Numbered from the stretch's first letter, positions 1 to 4,984 are shown. The stretch is DNA of 5,355 nucleotides from Halococcaceae archaeon (GCA_007129135.1 SKWB01000284.1:1-5355); one strand, 5' to 3'. Translations and numbers: made by a program. Notes: a model not told the origin generated them from the sequence alone.

Positions 1-110
1 ACCCCGAGCGAGAGGAACCAGCCGCCGGCCACCAGGAGGAGGATCCACCCGCGGCCGTCGCGGGCGAGTTCGGAGAGCGTGCTCGTGATACCGGCGACCG
101 GTCTCGACAC
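1..110 (-). CDS. N-terminal fragment of a putative membrane transporter (MFS-like), cut by window edge
   Basis: Reading the minus strand from a GTG at 110 gives 36 codons that stay open to the window edge. A short polar, Arg/Asp-containing N-terminus (residues 1-21) is followed by a hydrophobic stretch from W22 (WILLLVAGGWFLSLG), which looks like the first transmembrane helix. A cytosolic N-terminus followed by a helix ending in GWFLSLG resembles haloarchaeal major facilitator transporters, but only one helix is visible, so the family is an inference. The start is uncertain: an in-frame GTG at 128 would add six residues. I prefer 110 because a weak box (TTCATT on the minus strand, near 135-140) sits at the leaderless distance from it. 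The substrate cannot be guessed. Confidence 0.5.
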   Translation of the reverse strand, partial: MSRPVAGITSTLSELARDGRGWILLLVAGGWFLSLG

Positions 111-128
111 GGCGTCTCTACCCCGCAC

Positions 129-638
129 GGCGCAATGAAGGCTCGGAATGAGGCGAACGAACTCCGATCTCCGTCTCCGATCGTTCGACGACACCCCCTC
201 GTGTGAACTCCCGGTAGTTTCAGCCCGCGATGGGGCTCCGTCTTCGTACCGGATCGATCGATACCGGATCAAGAGACCCGAATCCACGCGAGGAGCTCGA
301 GGACGGGGAACGGACGACGGTGCCCCGTACTGAACGCGAGTGGGTCTACCCCGCCTACCGGTGGCCGACGGGCGGTTCACGCCGCCGGGGCGTCCTCCCG
401 CTTCCTGCTGCGAGCGGGAGGTCGTAGAGCTCCCGACCCGTTCCGAGGAACGCCCGCAAGCGGTGGAACTCAGCGACCACGACCGACCGGGAGATCACCG
501 ACGGCCGGGAGCGGAGGGACGACTCGAACGCGACGTGTCACCCCGATGGCTCCTGTCGAACCACAAACCCGGCCCGCTGGAGCGGTGACCCGTGGCCGAT
601 CCGGAGGACGGGTGTCGGTGTCCGAAGCCGCGGACGGC
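129..638. other. Intergenic stretch with no convincing gene
   Basis: About 510 nt lie between the transporter start and the 3' end of the acetyltransferase gene. The frames that stay open here give Arg/Pro-rich translations with no recognisable domain, unlike the acidic proteins of the neighbouring genes, so I read none as coding. The stretch contains a spaced direct repeat of TACCGGATC (247-255 and 262-270), a 9-bp inverted repeat (394-402 with 413-421), and a 14-bp interrupted palindrome CGTTCC-GA-GGAACG (439-452). It could be decayed coding sequence or simply spacer. Confidence 0.6.
394..421. repeat. 9-bp inverted repeat (stem-loop)
   Basis: CCTCCCGCT (394-402) is the exact reverse complement of AGCGGGAGG (413-421), with a 10-nt spacer. 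It lies about 220 nt beyond the acetyltransferase stop codon on that gene's strand. There is no adjacent T-run, so it does not look like a terminator. In DNA this rich in G and C, one or two 9-bp inverted repeats are expected by chance in a window of this size. Confidence 0.4.
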
Positions 639-1139
639 TCACTCGATCGAACGCTCGTAGACGTTCGCGACGCGGTCGACGCCACCGATCTCCACCGTTC
701 GCTCCCCGACCTTCTCGAAGCACGAGGCGTAGAAGGCGTTTCCCGACTCGTTCGCGGCGAGGACCGCGTCCCGGATCTCGCCGACGCCACGCTCCGAGAG
801 GTGGTCTTCGGCGCGTTCGAGCAGCCGCGACCCGATCCCCTCCCCCCAGCGATCGGGGCTGACGTAGACGTCCAGCTCGCCGACGCCCTCCTCGGCGAGG
901 GGGATGGTGCTCGCGTAGCCGACGACCTCGCCGTCGTCGGTCGCGACGAACAGGCCCGCGTCCTCGGAGTCGACCCGGGCCTCGAGGAGTTCCCTCGAGT
1001 AGCCCGCGGCGAGGAGGGACGCGATGGTCTCCTCCTCGAGGACCCCGTCGTAGGTCTCGTACCAGGTCCGTTCGGCCACCCCTCTGATCGCCTCGACGTC
1101 GTCCCCGGTCGCCCGCCGGACGCTCACGCGTTCGACCAT
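639..1139 (-). CDS. GNAT family N-acetyltransferase
   Basis: The 166-residue product is a single-domain GNAT enzyme, expected to be cytosolic and to transfer an acetyl group from acetyl-CoA to an amine; the acceptor is unknown. The N-terminus (VSVRRATGDDVEAIRGVAE) is the usual first strand and helix. W26/Y27/Y30 fall in the helix-1/2 substrate-side region. Strand 4 plus the pyrophosphate loop is LDVYVSPDRW then GEGIG (residues 89-103), with W98 where the Q/R of the classical Q/R-x-x-G-x-G/A motif usually sits. N130, N134 and Y137 (NAFY) form the late acetyl-CoA/catalytic segment. The following ASCFEKVGE is one residue shorter than the common FYExxGFxxxGE pattern and lacks its Gly. The frame is open upstream to 1271, but the extra 44 residues look non-coding and cover promoter sequence, so I take ATG at 1139. 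It is divergent from the RNase J gene. Confidence 0.88.
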   Translation of the reverse strand: MVERVSVRRATGDDVEAIRGVAERTWYETYDGVLEEETIASLLAAGYSRELLEARVDSEDAGLFVATDDGEVVGYASTIPLAEEGVGELDVYVSPDRWGEGIGSRLLERAEDHLSERGVGEIRDAVLAANESGNAFYASCFEKVGERTVEIGGVDRVANVYERSIE

Positions 1140-1162
1140 GGACGGTGTACGACCGGTCCCAC

Positions 1163-1170
1163 GATAACGC
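1163..1170 (-). promoter_or_regulatory. Candidate leaderless promoter box of the acetyltransferase gene
   Basis: On the minus strand GCGTTATC places a TTAT core about 26 nt upstream of the ATG at 1139, the spacing of a haloarchaeal TATA box driving a leaderless transcript. No Shine-Dalgarno sequence precedes the ATG. The core is short and imperfect, so this is an inference from geometry. Confidence 0.4.
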
Positions 1171-1190
1171 TGTTCCCTGGTATCACGGAG

Positions 1191-1231
1191 CCCGGTCGGG
1201 GGGTCGGTGGGCCCTCGGTGGCCCGACCGGG
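1191..1231. repeat. 10-bp GC inverted repeat in the divergent spacer
   Basis: CCCGGTCGGG (1191-1200) is the exact reverse complement of CCCGACCGGG (1222-1231), around a 21-nt G-rich loop. If the TATA box at 1252-1257 also fires leftward, this hairpin would form near the 5' end of that acetyltransferase transcript. It overlaps the left copy of the dyad repeat described at 1224-1269. Confidence 0.45.
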
Positions 1232-1269
1232 TCGCGACCGAACCCACGTAGTTTATACGACCGGGTCGC
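1224..1269. repeat. Pair of 12-nt dyad repeats flanking a TATA box (operator-like)
   Basis: CGACCGGGTCGC occurs identically at 1224-1235 and 1258-1269, with starts 34 nt apart. The first 11 nt of each copy form a dyad (CGACC-G-GGTCG). The only strong TATA-like hexamer of the spacer (1252-1257) sits between them, directly abutting the right copy. A shorter related palindrome, GACCGGTC, lies at 1151-1158. Two dyads around a core promoter element suggest a dimeric regulator binding site acting on one or both divergent genes. No regulator gene is in view. Confidence 0.45.
1252..1257 (+). promoter_or_regulatory. TATA box, candidate RNase J-idsA promoter
   Basis: TTTATA stands out in a GC-rich spacer and matches the haloarchaeal TATA consensus. 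Rightward initiation would fall near 1280 and give RNase J a leader of roughly 155 nt. Because its complement is TATAAA, leftward use for the acetyltransferase gene (start near 1229, about 90-nt leader) is also possible. A second, weaker candidate for RNase J is TTTTCAA at 1382-1388, which would leave a leader of about 25 nt. Confidence 0.45.
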
Positions 1270-1299
1270 ATATCGCCGCGTAACGAAACCCGCGGGTAA

Positions 1300-1317
1300 A
1301 TGCGGCGGTCGCCGCAT
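1300..1317. repeat. 18-bp palindrome upstream of RNase J
   Basis: ATGCGGCG-GT-CGCCGCAT is an inverted repeat with 8-bp arms and a 2-nt centre; as RNA it would fold as a 7-bp stem with a 4-nt loop. It lies 120 nt before the RNase J start codon, inside the leader predicted from the 1252-1257 TATA box. It could be an operator or a leader hairpin. Confidence 0.45.
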
Positions 1318-1436
1318 GCGGGAACTCGAAGCGCTCGGGACCTGTCGACTCACGGCCGTAAGACGCCGGAGCCGTCCGCGGTTTTCAATGAGCACGTTCG
1401 CCACACCGTGGCTTCGAACGCTCGAACCCGACAACT

Positions 1437-2783
1437 ATGGAAATCGAAATCGCAACGATAGGCGGCTACGAGGAGGTCGGCCGGCAGATGACTGCCGTCC
1501 GCGCCGGCGAGGACGTCGTCATCTTCGACATGGGACTGAACCTGTCGAAGGTCCTCATCCACGACAACGTACAGACCGAGAAGATGCACAGCCTCGACCT
1601 GATCGACATGGGCGCGATCCCGGACGACCGCGTCATGTCCGACATCGAGGGCGACGTGCAGGCGATCGTCCCGACCCACGGGCACCTCGATCACATCGGC
1701 GCGATCAGCAAGCTCGCCCACCGATACAACGCGCCGATCGTCGCCACCCCGTTCACGATCGAACTCGTGAAACAGGAGATCCAGGACGAGAACAAGTTCC
1801 AGGTCGAAAACGACCTGATCAAGATGGACCCCGGCGAGACGATGTCGATCTCGGATGCCGTCGAACTCGAGTTCGTCAACGTCACCCACTCGATCATCGA
1901 CGCGATCAACCCCGTCCTCCACACGCCCGAGGGGGCGATCGTCTACGGGCTGGACAAGCGGATGGACCACACGCCCGTGATCGGCGATCCGATCGACATG
2001 AAACGGTTCCGGGAGATCGGCCGCGAGGGCCAGGGCGTGCTCGCGTACATCGAGGACTGCACGAACGCGAACGGGAAGGGCAAGACCCCCAGCGAGGCGG
2101 TCGCCCGTCGCCACCTACAGGACGTCATCCACAGCATGGAGGACTACGACGGCGGTATCGTGGCGACGACCTTCTCCAGCCACATCGCCCGCGTGCGCGC
2201 GCTCGTCGAGTTCGCGGAGGATATCGGCCGACAGCCCGTTCTGCTCGGCCGGTCGATGGAGAAGTACTCCGGCACCGCGGAGCGACTCGACTTCGTCGAG
2301 TTCCCCGACGAACTCGGGATGTTCGGCCACCGGAAGTCCGTCGACCGCACCTTCAAACGGATCATGAACGAGGGGAAGGAGAACTTCCTGCCGATCGTCA
2401 CGGGCCACCAGGGTGAGCCGCGCGCGATGCTCACCCGGATGGGCCGCGGCGAGACGCCGTTCCAGCTCGACGACGGCGACAAGGTGATCTTCGCGGCGCG
2501 GGTGATCCCCGAGCCGACGAACGAGGGCCAGCGCTACCAGGCCGAGACGCTGCTCAAGATGCAGGGTGCGCGTATCTACGACGACGTCCACGTCTCGGGC
2601 CACCTCCGTCAGGAGGGTCACTACGAGATGCTGCGGGCGCTCCAGCCCAAGCACATCATCCCCGCCCACCAGGACATGGCGGGCTACTCGAGCTACGTGA
2701 ACCTCTGTCGGAACCAGGGCTACGAACTCGGGCGCGACCTCCACGTGACGTACAACGGCAACGTCATCCCGATCGTCGAGTGA
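1437..2783 (+). CDS. rnj: Archaeal ribonuclease J (metallo-beta-lactamase/beta-CASP RNase)
   Basis: The product (448 residues, cytosolic) is an archaeal RNase J, a zinc-dependent 5'-3' exoribonuclease family acting in RNA decay and maturation. The metallo-beta-lactamase core is shown by D31 (VVIFDMG), the H81-G-H83-L-D85-H86 zinc motif (THGHLDH), H151 (VTHSI) and D173 (YGLDKRMD). The beta-CASP insert lies roughly at 200-360, with TTFSSHIAR (H249) and VTGHQGEP (322-328). The C-terminal part returns to the lactamase fold with HVSGHL (H389) and IIPAHQD (H411). The length fits euryarchaeal RNase J, which lacks the extra C-terminal domain of bacterial enzymes. ATG at 1437 gives the usual N-terminus ([18 protein letters not shown]); an in-frame TGA at 1389 excludes a longer ATG start. 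No Shine-Dalgarno is visible. The stop abuts the idsA start, so the two form an operon. Confidence 0.96.
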   Translation: MEIEIATIGGYEEVGRQMTAVRAGEDVVIFDMGLNLSKVLIHDNVQTEKMHSLDLIDMGAIPDDRVMSDIEGDVQAIVPTHGHLDHIGAISKLAHRYNAPIVATPFTIELVKQEIQDENKFQVENDLIKMDPGETMSISDAVELEFVNVTHSIIDAINPVLHTPEGAIVYGLDKRMDHTPVIGDPIDMKRFREIGREGQGVLAYIEDCTNANGKGKTPSEAVARRHLQDVIHSMEDYDGGIVATTFSSHIARVRALVEFAEDIGRQPVLLGRSMEKYSGTAERLDFVEFPDELGMFGHRKSVDRTFKRIMNEGKENFLPIVTGHQGEPRAMLTRMGRGETPFQLDDGDKVIFAARVIPEPTNEGQRYQAETLLKMQGARIYDDVHVSGHLRQEGHYEMLRALQPKHIIPAHQDMAGYSSYVNLCRNQGYELGRDLHVTYNGNVIPIVE

Positions 2784-3833
2784 ATGACCGAAGACGACCG
2801 ACGCGCGCGGGCCGTGACCGAGGCGGTGGCCGAGCGACGCGACCTCGTCAACGCCGCCATCGACGAGGACCTGCCGCTAGCACACCCCGAACGGCTCTAC
2901 GAGGCCTCACGCTACCTCCTCGAAGCCGGGGGAAAGCGGCTCCGACCGGCGGTCGTGCTCCTCGTCGCGGAGGCGCTCTCCGACGTCGAACCGCTCTCGG
3001 AGGACTACCGGCGCTTTCCCACGCTCTCCGGCGAGGAGATCGACCTCCTGAAGGCGGCCGTCTCGATCGAGGTGATACAGTCGTTTACGCTCATCCACGA
3101 CGACATCATGGACGACGACGACCTCCGGCGGGGCGTTCCGGCGGTCCACAGGGCCTACGACCTCGAAACGGCGATCCTCGCCGGCGACACGCTCTACTCG
3201 AAGGCGTTCGAGATCATGCTCGGGACCGGCGCGCCGCCGGAGCGGGCGATCAAAGCGATCGAGGCGCTCGCGACCACCTGTACGAAGATCTGTGAGGGCC
3301 AGGCGCTCGACGTCTCCTTCGAGGGACGCGAGGACGTCGGCATCTCGGAGTATATGGAGATGATCGAACTGAAGACCGCCGTCCTCTACGGTGCCGCCGC
3401 GAGCGTCCCGGGGATCGTCCTGGGGGCGGACGACGAGACCGTCTCGGCGCTCTGTGGCTACGGGCTCGACGTCGGCCGGGCGTTCCAGATCCAGGACGAC
3501 GTCCTCGATCTGACCGTCGCGAGCGATCGGCTCGGAAAACAGCGCGGTAGCGACCTCGTCGAGGGGAAACGGACGCTGATCACGCTCCACGCCACCGACC
3601 AGGGCGTCGACGTGGACGGGCTGGTCGACGCGGGAAGCGTCGAAACGGTCACCGAAGCGGACATCGATCGGGCAGTCGCGGAGCTCGAGGCGGCCGGGAG
3701 CATCGATTTCGCCCGCGAACGTGCGTCGTCGCTCGTCGAGCGCGGGAAGGCGAGACTCGAGGTCGTTCCCGAGAACGAGCCGCGCGACCTGCTCTGTGAC
3801 CTCGCGGACTACCTGATCGAACGCGGCTACTGA
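2784..3833 (+). CDS. idsA: Type I geranylgeranyl diphosphate synthase-like short-chain polyprenyl synthetase
   Basis: This 349-residue trans-prenyltransferase condenses isopentenyl diphosphate with allylic diphosphates to make the chains used for archaeal ether lipids, carotenoids and quinones. Key features are GGKRLRP (49-55, IPP binding); the first Asp-rich motif D106-D-I-M-D110 within HDDIMDDDDLRRG; K197-T198; FQIQDD then VLD (235-242) holding the second motif D238-D-V-L-D242; and K252 and K262. F101 is the fifth residue before the first Asp-rich motif. An aromatic there is the known chain-length floor of archaeal type I GGPP synthases, which favours a C20 product; C25 cannot be excluded by eye. 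Length is normal and all catalytic Asp residues are present. ATG begins on the base after the RNase J stop, with no separate promoter or Shine-Dalgarno, so translation probably depends on termination of RNase J. Symbol idsA is the usual haloarchaeal name; the paralogue number is unknown. Confidence 0.94.
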   Translation: MTEDDRRARAVTEAVAERRDLVNAAIDEDLPLAHPERLYEASRYLLEAGGKRLRPAVVLLVAEALSDVEPLSEDYRRFPTLSGEEIDLLKAAVSIEVIQSFTLIHDDIMDDDDLRRGVPAVHRAYDLETAILAGDTLYSKAFEIMLGTGAPPERAIKAIEALATTCTKICEGQALDVSFEGREDVGISEYMEMIELKTAVLYGAAASVPGIVLGADDETVSALCGYGLDVGRAFQIQDDVLDLTVASDRLGKQRGSDLVEGKRTLITLHATDQGVDVDGLVDAGSVETVTEADIDRAVAELEAAGSIDFARERASSLVERGKARLEVVPENEPRDLLCDLADYLIERGY

Positions 3834-3851
3834 GCTATACGCGGCGCTCAG
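3830..3851 (+). repeat. 6-bp inverted repeat over the idsA stop codon
   Basis: CTGAGC (3830-3835) pairs with GCTCAG (3846-3851) across a 10-nt loop and includes the idsA stop codon. No T-run follows, so a terminator role is doubtful. It may help define the mRNA 3' end or be chance. Confidence 0.25.
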
Positions 3852-3909
3852 GGATCTCGCTCTCGGTCGGCGGAAGTGGTGTGCGAGCCAATACGGCCCG
3901 CGACACCGA

Positions 3910-3933
3910 GGGGAGTTGGGGTGGGGTGGGGGG
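3910..3933 (+). other. G-quadruplex-forming motif downstream of idsA
   Basis: Four G-tracts of 4, 4, 4 and 6 are separated by loops AGTT, T and T. This satisfies the strict four-tract G-quadruplex pattern with very short loops, which favours a stable parallel fold. It begins 77 nt after the idsA stop on the coding strand, so it would also be present in a 3' UTR RNA if transcription continues that far. Confidence 0.6.
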
Positions 3934-4160
3934 TTCGGTCACACGATTCGATGCCATCGACGCAGGCTCGGTGGTCGCCCGCGTCAGTTCCACCAATGTA
4001 GTACCCTGTAATATGCTTTGTGTGGGTCGTAAGATTCTCCGACTGGCGTCCATCCCCCGACGGACTCCGCGGTATCGGACGGATGGTCGGTCGCGGTACG
4101 ACTACCCCTCGATCATACGGAGATATGCGAATCGAATCGCGAAAGTCGGTACGAGCGTCC

Positions 4161-4177
4161 ACAATATATACAATATA
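4161..4177. promoter_or_regulatory. AT-rich island with tandem ACAATATA, possible promoter
   Basis: Two copies of ACAATATA (4161-4168 and 4170-4177) are joined by a single T and form the most AT-rich stretch in the window. It contains TATA-like sequence on both strands. No convincing gene starts about 25 nt away on either side, so if it is a promoter its product would be a non-coding RNA or have a leader. Confidence 0.3.
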
Positions 4178-4423
4178 CTCCCACCAATCACCATTGAACG
4201 CAAGACTTTTTACCCAAATGGGAATAGAGGAGGATGGCGTGCGACGTCCCGCGGTCGGTCGTTGTCAAACCATGCCTGGTCACTCGCACGCTCCTGTCAC
4301 TCTGCCCGGACGGCGGCCCGACCCGGCTGTCGTCTTCTCTGCGACCCTCACCGGACGACAGCGACGACACCGCCTCGGACGGCCCACGGTACCCCCAGGG
4401 TCTACATAGCACATATTAACACG

Positions 4424-4435
4424 TAGCTATAGCTA
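4424..4435. repeat. 12-bp perfect palindrome upstream of the zinc-finger gene
   Basis: TAGCTATAGCTA is fully self-complementary and also a tandem hexamer. It ends about 30 nt upstream of the box proposed for the small zinc-finger gene, a position suited to an upstream regulator site. Confidence 0.4.
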
Positions 4436-4464
4436 TCCAGAGTCTATTCGATATGGAAGGAAGG

Positions 4465-4472
4465 TTCTTAAC
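4465..4472 (+). promoter_or_regulatory. TATA-like box of the small zinc-finger gene (leaderless)
   Basis: TTCTTAAC is centred about 27 nt before the ATG at 4496 and is preceded by purine-rich AAGGAAGG in the BRE position. This is the canonical spacing for a leaderless haloarchaeal transcript. The TAA inside the box is in frame with the gene and blocks any longer reading frame. Confidence 0.6.
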
Positions 4473-4495
4473 CGTCGCCGGAGTACGAGCCCCCA

Positions 4496-4618
4496 ATGGC
4501 TATCGCCCAACCCACCGACACGTACAGCTGTCCGAGCTGCCGCGGAACCCTCGCACCCGTTCGCGAGTCGTGGGGCTGTGAGGACTGCGGCTACGTACCC
4601 CGACACGGGGCGGACTGA
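4496..4618 (+). CDS. Small two-knuckle zinc-finger protein (40 residues)
   Basis: ATG at 4496 opens a 40-codon frame ending in TGA. Two Cys pairs, C12-PS-C15 and C28-ED-C31 (CEDCGY), are 12 residues apart and form a likely four-Cys zinc ribbon or rubredoxin-like knuckle pair. Between them lies a short linker with the aromatic W26 (RESWG). The pattern fits the haloarchaeal micro-proteins with paired C(P)xCG motifs, some of which affect swarming, biofilm or stress behaviour in Haloferax; the first motif here lacks the Gly directly after its second Cys. An in-frame TAA at 4469-4471 forbids a longer version. A TATA-like box at the leaderless distance, and knuckle residues written with typical haloarchaeal codons, support a real gene. 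The specific role (nucleic-acid or protein contact) is unknown. It is monocistronic in this window. Confidence 0.75.
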   Translation: MAIAQPTDTYSCPSCRGTLAPVRESWGCEDCGYVPRHGAD

Positions 4619-4747
4619 CCCAGCGACCGACCGACGGCGGGACCCGGTGAGGCGTTCTCGATCCCCGACCGTCGATCCGATTTCGTGGCCCCGATACCGT
4701 TCGGGAGCGACCGCCCCGACCACGCTGTCCGATGACTGATCGTGGTT

Positions 4748-4777
4748 CGGCTCCAGGTCGCCCCGGCGACGGAGCCG
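4748..4777. repeat. Imperfect GC-rich stem-loop
   Basis: CGGCTCC (4748-4754) pairs with GGAGCCG (4771-4777). Inside, GTCGCC (4757-4762) faces GGCGAC (4765-4770) with a tiny loop, leaving a 2-nt bulge at 4755-4756. Confidence 0.35.
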
Positions 4778-4827
4778 GTAGATCGACCTACTGTGACGAC
4801 ACCACCGGGTGGGGGAGACGATCCGCC

Positions 4828-4864
4828 CGGAGCGACCGACGCGAACGAAGCACCGGTCGCTCCG
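4828..4864. repeat. 11-bp perfect inverted repeat 3' of tRNA-Glu
   Basis: CGGAGCGACCG (4828-4838) is the exact reverse complement of CGGTCGCTCCG (4854-4864) with a 15-nt loop. On the tRNA strand it starts 19 nt beyond the discriminator base, so it could mark the end or processing of the tRNA primary transcript. It could equally sit in the 3' UTR of the zinc-finger mRNA on the other strand. Confidence 0.5.
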
Positions 4865-4882
4865 CAGGTGAGAGTGGAAGGA

Positions 4883-4957
4883 TGCTCGCTGGGGGATTTG
4901 AACCCCCGTCATCGGCTCGAAAGGCCGATATGATTGGCCGGGCTACACCAAGCGAGC
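4883..4957 (-). tRNA. tRNA-Glu (anticodon UUC)
   Basis: The 75-nt minus-strand sequence folds as a tRNA. The acceptor arms GCTCGCT (4951-4957) and AGCGAGC (4884-4890) form a perfect 7-bp stem. The anticodon stem TCGGC/GCCGA encloses the 7-nt loop CTTTCGA, so the anticodon is TTC (Glu, GAA/GAG). The T arm is GGGGG-TTCAAAT-CCCCC. The discriminator is A at 4883, and CCA is not encoded, as usual in haloarchaea. No intron is present in the anticodon loop. It serves protein synthesis and also supplies Glu-tRNA; archaea make Gln-tRNA from Glu-tRNA(Gln), which is a different tRNA. Confidence 0.96.
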
Positions 4958-4984
4958 GGACGCAGTAAGGGGTTCTTGGCAGAC

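Larger units (their letters stand above)
3834..4495. other. Long intergenic region, AT-rich in its middle, no convincing gene
   Basis: About 660 nt separate idsA from the small zinc-finger gene. Long open frames exist on both strands, but their translations are basic, lack family motifs and look unlike haloarchaeal proteins. The region holds a G-quadruplex motif (3910-3933), an AT-rich patch with tandem ACAATATA copies (4161-4177), a T5 run (4207-4211), a 9-bp inverted repeat (4326-4334 with 4354-4362) and a 12-bp palindrome (4424-4435). The base composition from about 4000 to 4215 is visibly poorer in G+C than the flanking genes. It may carry promoters for an unannotated RNA or small ORF, or be a remnant of past rearrangement. 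Confidence 0.55.
4619..4882. other. Spacer with GC-rich inverted repeats, no gene seen
   Basis: The 264 nt between the zinc-finger gene and the 3' end of the tRNA gene have no supportable ORF. They contain an imperfect hairpin (4748-4777) and an 11-bp perfect inverted repeat (4828-4864). Neither is followed by a T-run on either strand. Confidence 0.55.

Noticed and set aside
1140..1271. Longer acetyltransferase start at 1271 (44 extra residues)
   Set aside because: The extension resembles no GNAT N-terminus, covers the TATA box and repeats, and the family fold begins at VSVRRA just after the ATG at 1139.
546..1283. 245-codon plus-strand frame opposite the acetyltransferase
   Set aside because: It is the antisense shadow of the GNAT gene, whose motifs are on the minus strand; no domain is seen in it.
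1145..2416. 423-codon plus-strand frame overlapping the start of RNase J
   Set aside because: Its translation is Arg/Pro-rich and lies in a different frame of the clearly conserved RNase J gene; it is open only because of high GC content.
3848..4162. 104-codon minus-strand frame downstream of idsA
   Set aside because: It starts with GTG, has no protein-like composition or motif, and runs through the G-quadruplex tract as a Pro/Thr-rich low-complexity segment.
4207..4211. T5 run as transcription terminator of the RNase J-idsA operon
   Set aside because: It is about 370 nt past the idsA stop and its position fits a promoter box equally well, so I do not call it a terminator.
3881..4426. 181-codon plus-strand frame in the gap after idsA
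   Set aside because: The translation is very basic with rare-codon use unlike the neighbouring genes, and there is no recognisable domain or well-placed promoter.
4433..4912. 159-codon minus-strand frame opposite the zinc-finger gene
   Set aside because: It overlaps the tRNA-Glu 3' end and the Cys-knuckle gene, is Arg-rich and shows no domain.
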